From positions 2,533,389-2,597,388 of the forward strand of contig NC_015577.1 of assembly GCF_000214355.1 (NCBI RefSeq): DNA of 64,000 bases, read 5' to 3'. Positions 42,769 to 49,699 of the stretch are shown in pieces. The position numbers and the translations under genes are program-made. This DNA is from Leadbettera azotonutricia ZAS-9 (lineage in GTDB: Bacteria > Spirochaetota > Spirochaetia > Treponematales > Breznakiellaceae). Position 1 is the first letter of the stretch, and the number at the start of each line of letters is the position of its first letter. Under the pieces are notes generated by a model, which was not told the origin of the DNA, did no database searches, and saw only the letters and a program-made list of their open reading frames with translations.

Positions 42769-43341
42769 ATGAAAACAGATATAATCCTTGCAGGCGTGGG
42801 CGGACAGGGCGTGCTTTCCATAGCCGCCATCATAGCCCAGGCGGCGGTTAAAGAAGGGCTCATAGTGCGCCAAAGCGAAGTTCACGGCATGGCCCAGCGG
42901 GGCGGAGCGGTTCTGGCCCACCTCCGCATATCCGACACAACCATTTATTCCGATCTGGTGCCTCGGGGCATGGCGGATATGATCATTTCCATGGAGCCTT
43001 TGGAAAGCCTCCGCTATACCGCGTGGCTTGCCCCCCAGGGGACATTGGTCACTGCGGCGGAACCTTTCATCAATATTCCCAATTATCCTGAATTAAGCGA
43101 AATCATCAAAACCATCAAAGCCTTCCCTGCCGCCCATGTTGTGGAGGCCGCCGCTCTTGCAAAAGAGGCGGGTTCCCAGCGGTCGGTAAACATGGTCATG
43201 GTGGGGGCGTCTTCTCCCTTCCTCCCCATTAAAGAAGGGACCATGGAAGAAACCATAGCCGCCATGTTCGCCTCCAAGGGCGCGGAGATTGGGGAAACAA
43301 ACCAAAAAGCCTTTCGCCTGGGGAGGAACGCGGCAAAATGA
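42769..43341 (+). CDS. iorB: Indolepyruvate:ferredoxin oxidoreductase beta subunit
   Basis: 190 residues, the gamma-type domain of 2-oxoacid oxidoreductases. ILAGVGGQGVLSIAAIIAQAA and RQSEVHGMAQRGGAVLAHLRI are characteristic. AAGGAAACAGA precedes the ATG. It lies 26 bp after pyk and overlaps paaK by 4 bp. Partner of IorA in this operon. Confidence 0.95.
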   Translation: MKTDIILAGVGGQGVLSIAAIIAQAAVKEGLIVRQSEVHGMAQRGGAVLAHLRISDTTIYSDLVPRGMADMIISMEPLESLRYTAWLAPQGTLVTAAEPFINIPNYPELSEIIKTIKAFPAAHVVEAAALAKEAGSQRSVNMVMVGASSPFLPIKEGTMEETIAAMFASKGAEIGETNQKAFRLGRNAAK

Positions 43342-44651
43342 ATTTCCAGTACTGGAACAGTGAAATCGAAAAAATGCCCCGACAGGACCTTGAAGCCCTG
43401 CAGGTAAAGAAACTAAAGGCGGCAGTGGATCAGGCCCTGAAAACTCCCTTTTATAAAGAACGGCTCACCGGGGCGGGGATCAAAAGCGGGGACGACATTA
43501 AAACCCTCTCGGACTTGAGGAAGATCCCCTACACCACCAAGCACGATTTGCGCGACGGCTTCCCCTACGGATTCCTGAGCATTCCCAAAGAAGAAGTAGT
43601 GCGCCTCCACGCATCAAGCGGCACAACCGGCGCCCCTACCACGATTTATTTTAACGCCGGCGACATCAAGCGCTGGACAGGCTATGTGGCCCGCTGCATT
43701 TACGGCACCGGCTGCAACAAGACCGATGTGTTCCAGAACATGATCACCTACGGCCTTTTTACCGGGGGCCTGGGTTTTCACCAGGGCGGCGAGGAAGTAG
43801 GCATGCTGGTGATTCCTTCCGGTTCGGGAAACACGACACGGCAGTTCCGCCTTATGCAGGACTTCGGCACAACCGTGGTTCACGCCACACCCAGTTTTCT
43901 CCTCCATGTCGAATCAAAAATGAAGGAAGAAGGCGTCAGTAGGGATTCCATAAAGCTGCGCAAGGCTTTTGCCGGGGCCGAGCCCTATTCGGAAGACACC
44001 CGGCGGCGCATAGAAGAACTCCTCAAAATCGATGTGTACAATTCCTACGGCCTTTCCGAAATGAACGGCCCCGGCGTGGCGTTTGAGTGCCAGTGCAAAA
44101 GCGGTCTCCACCTTTGGGAAGACGGCTACATCGGCGAAATCATCGACCCCGATACCTTGGAGCCCCTTCCGGACGGTCAGACAGGGGAGCTTGTCCTTAC
44201 CTGCCTTTGCAGGGAAGCAACGCCAATACTGCGTTACCGTACGCGGGACCTTTCAAGCTTCTATACCGATGCCTGCGCCTGCGGCAGAACCCACCGCCGT
44301 CTCCGCCGTATCACGGGCCGCACCGACGACATGCTCATCATCAACGGCGTTAATGTGTTCCCCAGCCAAATCGAAGAAGTGGTTATGGCCATGAAGGAAG
44401 TAGGAAACAATTACCTCATCGTGCTTGAAAAAGAAGGGGTTTTGGACCGGCTCATTGTCAAGGTTGAAGTAGGCGCCAATGTCTTTATGGACGACTCCAG
44501 GCTCCTCAACGCGTTAAAAGAAAAGATACGCAAAACCCTTCAGGCCATGATCACCATCAACCCGAAAGTGGAACTCCACGAATCAGGGGCACTGCCCGTA
44601 AGCGAAGGCAAAGCCAAGCGAGTCCAGGATAACCGGCCCAAGGACGTGTAA
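43338..44651 (+). CDS. paaK: Phenylacetate-CoA ligase, copy 1
   Basis: 437-residue adenylate-forming enzyme. LHASSGTTGAPTTIYF (P-loop), NSYGLSEMNGPGVAFECQ, YRTRDLSSF and GRTDDMLIINGVNVFPSQIEEV are PaaK signatures. Cys-rich C-A-C-G near residue 315 is typical. With IorAB it can activate an aryl acid to its CoA ester for reductive carboxylation to the aryl-pyruvate, or run the reverse direction in fermentation. Overlaps iorB by 4 bp. A second copy lies at 53273-54574. Confidence 0.95.
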   Translation: MNFQYWNSEIEKMPRQDLEALQVKKLKAAVDQALKTPFYKERLTGAGIKSGDDIKTLSDLRKIPYTTKHDLRDGFPYGFLSIPKEEVVRLHASSGTTGAPTTIYFNAGDIKRWTGYVARCIYGTGCNKTDVFQNMITYGLFTGGLGFHQGGEEVGMLVIPSGSGNTTRQFRLMQDFGTTVVHATPSFLLHVESKMKEEGVSRDSIKLRKAFAGAEPYSEDTRRRIEELLKIDVYNSYGLSEMNGPGVAFECQCKSGLHLWEDGYIGEIIDPDTLEPLPDGQTGELVLTCLCREATPILRYRTRDLSSFYTDACACGRTHRRLRRITGRTDDMLIINGVNVFPSQIEEVVMAMKEVGNNYLIVLEKEGVLDRLIVKVEVGANVFMDDSRLLNALKEKIRKTLQAMITINPKVELHESGALPVSEGKAKRVQDNRPKDV

Positions 44652-44652
44652 A

Positions 44653-44677
44653 GGCGGCGTTTCATAACAGCGCCGTC
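44653..44677. terminator. Hairpin between convergent paaK and the DUF4384 gene
   Basis: GGCGGCG - 11-base loop - CGCCGTC, seven pairs with one G.T. It covers the 24-bp gap and the first base or two of the DUF4384 stop codon. No T-run, so terminator activity is uncertain. Confidence 0.4.
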
Positions 44678-45266
44678 AATGATTTATCACTATGGACTTA
44701 AAATACTTTTCCGCGCCCGAATAGGCAACCCCTTCCAGATCCTGATTAAAACCACGGAAAGCGCCCCCCATTTGAACAGGCCGTTCAGGCGCTTCCTTCA
44801 GCGCAGAGATACTGCGCCTGAAATCCAGGGCGGCGTTTGCCACGTTCCGGCCGTCCCTGAAAGCGCCGCTTTTGCGGAACATCTCGATACGGCTTTCCAG
44901 AGCCGGATCTTTTTCGCGGCTTACAATGAGATGAAAAGTTTCCGTACCGGCGGGGGCGATAATCTGGACCGGGTCCGATTCCAAAACCTGGCCTGCAGGC
45001 AGGGGGCCGCTGTAAACAACCGTAACATTGCGGTCCGCATCCTGGGCAATAATATAGACATGGCAATCCGCCGCAGTGGAAATCAAAAAACTCACCGTGT
45101 CGCCGTTCCGCATGGACACCGGACGGGAAACAGGCAGCGCAGCGCTTCGCTTTTTATCCACTGCGGCAAGAGACCATTCAAAAGCCTGCGCAAAAAGAGA
45201 TGGCCCCAAAAGAAACAGCCATACATACAGTGCCGCAGCAAAAGCGGCGGATAAAAATCTTTTCAT
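44676..45266 (-). CDS. Exported DUF4384-type protein, partner of the caspase-fold protease
   Basis: 196 residues with a signal peptide (about 1-26, ending SLFA-QAF). The mature part begins with a beta-sandwich of the DUF4384 kind (MRNGDTVSFLISTAADCHVYIIAQDADRNVTVVYSG, followed by an extracellular-type ETFHLIVS strand) and ends in a helical tail. DUF4384 domains are repeatedly found fused to or beside caspase-like peptidases. Here the start overlaps the caspase gene stop by 4 bp. A strong GGGAGGG site precedes the ATG. Probably periplasmic. Confidence 0.75.
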   Translation of the reverse strand: MKRFLSAAFAAALYVWLFLLGPSLFAQAFEWSLAAVDKKRSAALPVSRPVSMRNGDTVSFLISTAADCHVYIIAQDADRNVTVVYSGPLPAGQVLESDPVQIIAPAGTETFHLIVSREKDPALESRIEMFRKSGAFRDGRNVANAALDFRRSISALKEAPERPVQMGGAFRGFNQDLEGVAYSGAEKYFKSIVINH

Positions 45267-46666
45267 AAAACCCTCCCTTGCTTTTTGCCGTAGGGAAGGG
45301 TTACGCTAAGCCCCAGAGTTCCCTGCAGGAAATTCAGACTATATGAGCCGCTGCCCTGCACAGGGTAAGGCCCCTGCACGTCAAGATAATACCCAAGGTT
45401 CAGCTCTACCGCCAAAAGGGGAGTAAACCTGAAAGCCGCCCCGCCGTGGAAGCCAATCATAGGTTCCACGAAAAAATCATCAACCTCGGTAAAACCCGGA
45501 TCGTTGTACGAATAATGTATGGAACCCAAAAACACATTGGCAGAAAGACCCGCGCTGAGGAAGAAACGCTGATTTGCATCAGGGCGGAATTTCCAGAGAG
45601 CCCCCGCGCCGGGCATATAGTTATAAAACGAGTCCCCGTTGTCCGCAAACTTGTTAAGCCCCGCCTGAAAACTGACAAAAAAAGCGTTGGGAGCGATAAA
45701 CAAAGCGCCCCGGCTTAAAAACCGTTCCAGAAAGGTATAGTTCACGGCCGCCCCCGGATGAAGAGCGTCAAAACCCGTATTGGGATTGGCGGCAAAAGAA
45801 AAGGACAGCGCCCATGCGCCGGTGTTGTCCAGCGAATACTGCCCCCTTCCGGCGGCAGAAGCCCGAGGAGCGCCTACAGAAGGAACTACAGAACGGGTGA
45901 TTTCGATTAAGCCATCCGAAGGATAGAGGGAATAATCCTTTACATAGAGGATATTGTCGGAAATATAAGGCCGCTGGTTGGTGCGGGTAATGGCGATGGT
46001 TTCGCGGGAGATTTCCTTTGCAACGCTTTCCAGTATGGCGGGAGTTGCGATATGCTTAAGAAACGCCTGGGTAAAGGGACTGTTCCGCGCGCCCGGAGTA
46101 CCGTCGTCGGCAGTCGCCCCCGTGGCAGTAGAAAACATGATAAACGTATCCTGCACCTGGGGCGCCGCGGCAAGGCCCCGGCTTAAACTGCGGCTTTCGC
46201 CCGGCAGGGGGTTGTTCCTGCATGCGTCCAGGATGACCACGTTGACCAGGTTGCGGGCGTTCTCCAGTTCGCGGAGGAGATCCCCCAGGGAGTAGGACAT
46301 ACGCCTTACCTGGCTTATGCGTTCCGCCCGTATGTCCACAGGGAGGAGGTAGTTCTCCCCCTCGGCCTGCACCCCGTGCCCCGCATACCAGAAGAAGCCC
46401 TCGTTTTCGCGGTCCGTACCCAGAGCAGCGGAAAAACGGTAGATCGCCTCTTCCATCTCGTCGATCCCCGCGTCAAGGCGCAGGTCTACCTTGAAGCCCA
46501 GGCTTGCCAGAGCCGCCGCTATGTCTTCCGCATCATTCCGTGGCGTACCCAGGGACTCAATGTCAACATAGCGCGCATTACCGATAACCAGCGCATACCG
46601 CTCCCCTGCCCAAAGCATGGGGAAAGCGAGAAGAACAAAGAACAGAACGATGACGGGTTTTTTCAT
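45263..46666 (-). CDS. Exported caspase-fold peptidase fused to a beta-barrel-like domain
   Basis: 467 residues. Signal peptide 1-20 (ends LWA-GER). Residues about 22-245 are a peptidase C14 (metacaspase/paracaspase) domain: YALVIGNARYVD, catalytic H97 in WYAGHG and C149 in LDACRNNP, then FIMFSTATGATADDG. Residues about 270-467 show repeated amphipathic strands with aromatic ends (GALFIAPNAFFVSFQAGL, FFLSAGLSANVFLGSIHY, LLAVELNLGYYLDV, LQGTLGLSVTLPYG) like a small outer-membrane barrel. Unlike a typical barrel it ends in KKQGRVL rather than Phe. Protease on the envelope is inferred; no known substrate. Confidence 0.85.
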   Translation of the reverse strand: MKKPVIVLFFVLLAFPMLWAGERYALVIGNARYVDIESLGTPRNDAEDIAAALASLGFKVDLRLDAGIDEMEEAIYRFSAALGTDRENEGFFWYAGHGVQAEGENYLLPVDIRAERISQVRRMSYSLGDLLRELENARNLVNVVILDACRNNPLPGESRSLSRGLAAAPQVQDTFIMFSTATGATADDGTPGARNSPFTQAFLKHIATPAILESVAKEISRETIAITRTNQRPYISDNILYVKDYSLYPSDGLIEITRSVVPSVGAPRASAAGRGQYSLDNTGAWALSFSFAANPNTGFDALHPGAAVNYTFLERFLSRGALFIAPNAFFVSFQAGLNKFADNGDSFYNYMPGAGALWKFRPDANQRFFLSAGLSANVFLGSIHYSYNDPGFTEVDDFFVEPMIGFHGGAAFRFTPLLAVELNLGYYLDVQGPYPVQGSGSYSLNFLQGTLGLSVTLPYGKKQGRVL

Positions 46667-46680
46667 GGGCTGTTTCCTTT

Positions 46681-49680
46681 TTATGGGATGGGTTGAATAA
46701 TATCAACACTGCTAATGCCTGAACTTGCCAGGGCTATTTTGTAATCATCAACAGAATCGGCGGGGACGTAGATGGCGGTAACGGGACTTCCGGAGAACAA
46801 ATTGCCCATAATATCGATGCTAGGCGGGGTTATGCCGTTAAAGATAATGCTGGTTAGACTGCTGCAATTCATAAAAGCTTCATTGGTTATCAAAATAAGT
46901 TCAGCAGGTAAGGTGATGCTGGTTAGACTGCTGCAGCCTCTAAAAGCCCTCCTTCCTATCAAAATAAGTCCATCAGGTAAGGCGATGCTGGTTAGACCGC
47001 TGCAACCATAAAAAGCATTGCTTCCTATCGAAGTAAGTCCGTCAGGTAAAGTAATGCTGGTTAGACCGCTGCAACCATTAAAAGCAAAGTCTCCTGTCGA
47101 GGTAACTCCATCAGGCAAGATGATGCTGGTTAGACCGCTGCAACCATTAAAAGCATTGCTTCCTATCGAAGTAAGTCCATCGGGCAAGATGATGCTGGTT
47201 AGACCGCTGCAACCATTAAAAGCATTGCTTCCTATCGAAGTAAGTTCATCAGGCAAGGGCATGCTGGTTAGACCAGTGCAACCACTAAAAGCACCGTCTC
47301 CTATCGAAGTAAGCCCAGTCGGTAATGTTACACCGGTTAAAGTTTGGCAGCCGCGCAATCCTGCGCCAGCTTCAGGTGCATCCGGTATTTCTGTAAAACC
47401 GCATGCGCTCAAATCCAGGTACACAAACGCATCGCCAATAGCCTGTTTAAGGTTTTCCAGATCTGTATTCTCCACCGTACTTATGCCCTTGAGGCTTATA
47501 TCATAGGGATTTGTTTCGCTGTTTGATCCAAGATAGTCCAAAAGCCCTGCCAGATCGGTAAAATCGTTGCCGATGATGGTGAGGAATAATCCAGGTTTGA
47601 TAATATCAACACTATTAGCAAAGAACGTCTTGTAAGCGTCAACAGATGCGAAGGGGACGTAGATGGCGGTAAGGGGGCTGTCGGAGAACACTAAGGCGCT
47701 CATACTGGTCGGCGGGGTTATACCGTTAAAGGTGATGCTGGTTAGACTGATGCACTCTCTAAAAGAACGCGTTTCTACTGTAGTAAGTCCAGCAGGAAAA
47801 GTGATACTGGTTAGACTGCTACAGCCGCCAAAAGCATCGCTTCTTATCGTAGTAACCCCAGCAGGTAAGGTGATGCTGGTTAGACTTCTGCACCCGGAAA
47901 AAACCTTGGAACTTATCGTAGTAACCCCAGCAGGTAAGGCGATGCTGGTTAGACTGCTGCACCCGGTAAAAGCAGTGTTTAATATCGAAGTAAGTCCATC
48001 AGGTAAGGCGATGCTGGTTAGACCACTGCAACCATAAAAAGCATGGCCCTCTATCGTAGTAACCCCAGCAGGTAAGGCGATGCTGGTTAGACCGCTGCAA
48101 CCATAAAAAGCATTGCTTCCTATCGAAGTAAGCCCGGTCGGTAATGCTACACCGATTAAAGTTTGGCAACCGCTCAATCCTGTTCCGGAACTACCCGAGG
48201 GTATTTCTGTAAAACCGCATGCGCTCAAATCCAGGTACACACACGTACCGCCAATAGCCTGTTTAAGGTTTTCCAGATCTGTATTATCAGCCGTACTTAT
48301 ACCGGTAAGCCGTACCGGATAGGGGGTTTCAGCAGAGCTTCCCGGAACAACGCCGCTCATAAGGTCCTCAAGATCGCTAAAGCTGTTATTGGTTATTTCA
48401 AATAGACAGCCCCATTCGATTTCCGCATCAAGGGTAACATCCCCCAAGGGCATGTTCCAATTGACGGAAGGGACTGTTCCACCGATGGTATAGGCAAGGT
48501 CTTCTGTCCCCCGTTTAAGGCTAACGGCATCGTCCCTTATCCGGTAATAGCTTCCTATACTATTATAGCTTGCGGTAACCTGTTCGCCGCCAAAAGCGGA
48601 CGCTGGAACGGAAAGATCGCCTTCCCCCGAGGCGTTTACCGTAATGGTGTACTTGCGCACCGCCGGGGTAGTGATGCCGCTTTTCCCTTCAGGTGGAATA
48701 TTGGTAAGCGCTGCGGCCTCGCCGTAACATTTGTCGCTTGTACTTGTGGCAAATTCAGGCCGCAGGTACAGGGTTCCCCCTGTTTTGGCCGCATCCACAG
48801 CAAGGGCAAAGGAAGCCCCCGGCTGGGTTGGGACAGAAGCCGCCAAAGGGTCGCCGATACACTCCGCATTATCATAGACTGCCGCCCAAAGGGCGATAAT
48901 CCCTTCGGCGTCGTCCAGCGGTACTGTTCCCGCCAAGTATATTCCCGCGGTAAAGTCCCCATCAGCCAAATCAACGGCGGGCAGCTCTTGAGCATAGGCT
49001 GGGTAAATGTGGACTATCTCGCTGCGGGTAAAAAAGCGGTTGCCGTCTATGCGGATCATTATTTCCACAGAATAAAAACCTGCCGGAAGTTCCTCGCTTC
49101 CCACAGGTTCAGCCTCAAGGTTCTTTGTTGCTAAAAGAGACCCGCCGGAAACGGATTTGATGGTAAGCTCGGCAGAACTTACAGCGTCCTGCAATTCAGG
49201 GTCCAAGGACGAAAAATTCACATCCCAGCTTAGAGCTCCGGGAACCGACCCCTCGGTATAAGGGGCAATGCGGACGGTTATGAGCGGGTTTGGGCCGGAA
49301 ACAACGGCTTTTTCAATAGAGCCTGTTCCCGCAAGGATTTCGCCCCTGTAGGCGTTCACGGTGATTTTCCAGCTTCCCGGTGGGATTTCCAGGAATCCTT
49401 CTTCGTTTATAGGCTGTTCGGGAATAAGGGTTCCGGCGGGCACGCTTTCGATAACGGCCTTATAGGCAAAGGCAGAGACTGGCGGAAGCAGGGTACGGCC
49501 CTTGCCCTCAGTTCCAGCAATGCGGATCTCCACCAATGCGGGAGAAGCAGGAGCAAAAGAGTTTGCAACCGGTACCTGAACCGGAGGTTCAAGCAGATTC
49601 GTACACCCTGCAAAGACTATTCCCGCTAGGAACACTGCTATTAGCGGGTATCGAATGTTTGTCAGCTTCTTTCTTTTCAT
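46681..49680 (-). CDS. BspA-type leucine-rich-repeat surface lipoprotein
   Basis: 999 residues. Lipoprotein signal with VFAGC (Cys26). Residues about 45-420 are beta-rich, with possible Ig-like segments. Two modules follow, each opening with a related segment (NTDLENLKQAIG...VYLDLSACGFTEIP) and then 23-residue TpLRR/LRR_5 repeats (LTSIALPDGLTSIGSNAFYGCSG): about seven repeats at 507-650 and eight at 783-943. Each array ends with FNGITPP...AIYVP. BspA-like proteins mediate adhesion to host or bacterial surfaces. AAGGAACAGAAG precedes the ATG. Middle gene of the four-gene (-) block, 14 bp before the caspase gene. Confidence 0.93.
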   Translation of the reverse strand: MKRKKLTNIRYPLIAVFLAGIVFAGCTNLLEPPVQVPVANSFAPASPALVEIRIAGTEGKGRTLLPPVSAFAYKAVIESVPAGTLIPEQPINEEGFLEIPPGSWKITVNAYRGEILAGTGSIEKAVVSGPNPLITVRIAPYTEGSVPGALSWDVNFSSLDPELQDAVSSAELTIKSVSGGSLLATKNLEAEPVGSEELPAGFYSVEIMIRIDGNRFFTRSEIVHIYPAYAQELPAVDLADGDFTAGIYLAGTVPLDDAEGIIALWAAVYDNAECIGDPLAASVPTQPGASFALAVDAAKTGGTLYLRPEFATSTSDKCYGEAAALTNIPPEGKSGITTPAVRKYTITVNASGEGDLSVPASAFGGEQVTASYNSIGSYYRIRDDAVSLKRGTEDLAYTIGGTVPSVNWNMPLGDVTLDAEIEWGCLFEITNNSFSDLEDLMSGVVPGSSAETPYPVRLTGISTADNTDLENLKQAIGGTCVYLDLSACGFTEIPSGSSGTGLSGCQTLIGVALPTGLTSIGSNAFYGCSGLTSIALPAGVTTIEGHAFYGCSGLTSIALPDGLTSILNTAFTGCSSLTSIALPAGVTTISSKVFSGCRSLTSITLPAGVTTIRSDAFGGCSSLTSITFPAGLTTVETRSFRECISLTSITFNGITPPTSMSALVFSDSPLTAIYVPFASVDAYKTFFANSVDIIKPGLFLTIIGNDFTDLAGLLDYLGSNSETNPYDISLKGISTVENTDLENLKQAIGDAFVYLDLSACGFTEIPDAPEAGAGLRGCQTLTGVTLPTGLTSIGDGAFSGCTGLTSMPLPDELTSIGSNAFNGCSGLTSIILPDGLTSIGSNAFNGCSGLTSIILPDGVTSTGDFAFNGCSGLTSITLPDGLTSIGSNAFYGCSGLTSIALPDGLILIGRRAFRGCSSLTSITLPAELILITNEAFMNCSSLTSIIFNGITPPSIDIMGNLFSGSPVTAIYVPADSVDDYKIALASSGISSVDIIQPIP
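46840..47340 (-). repeat. 69-bp tandem LRR-coding repeats, array 2
   Basis: About eight units of 69 bp. Two neighbouring units (around 47100-47260) are nearly identical over their whole length. The array is the C-terminal one of the LRR lipoprotein, and its period explains the spurious long open frames on the opposite strand. Confidence 0.85.
47720..48170 (-). repeat. 69-bp tandem LRR-coding repeats, array 1
   Basis: About seven 69-bp units, related to array 2 at an offset of roughly 0.82 kb, because the whole module (pre-LRR segment plus repeats plus cap) is duplicated within the gene. Identity between modules is highest at the conserved TGTAAAACCGCATGCGCTC segment and in the repeats. Confidence 0.85.
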
Positions 49681-49699
49681 CTTCTGTTCCTTTTCCTAC

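Noticed and set aside
46840-48170. Regularly spaced repeats that could be mistaken for a CRISPR array
   Set aside because: Units are contiguous, in frame and encode 23-residue LRRs; there are no unique spacers and no cas genes.
46772-48405. Several long plus-strand open frames opposite the LRR lipoprotein gene
   Set aside because: They have the 69-bp repeat period of the gene on the other strand, lack ribosome sites and give low-complexity products. They are shadows of the repeats.
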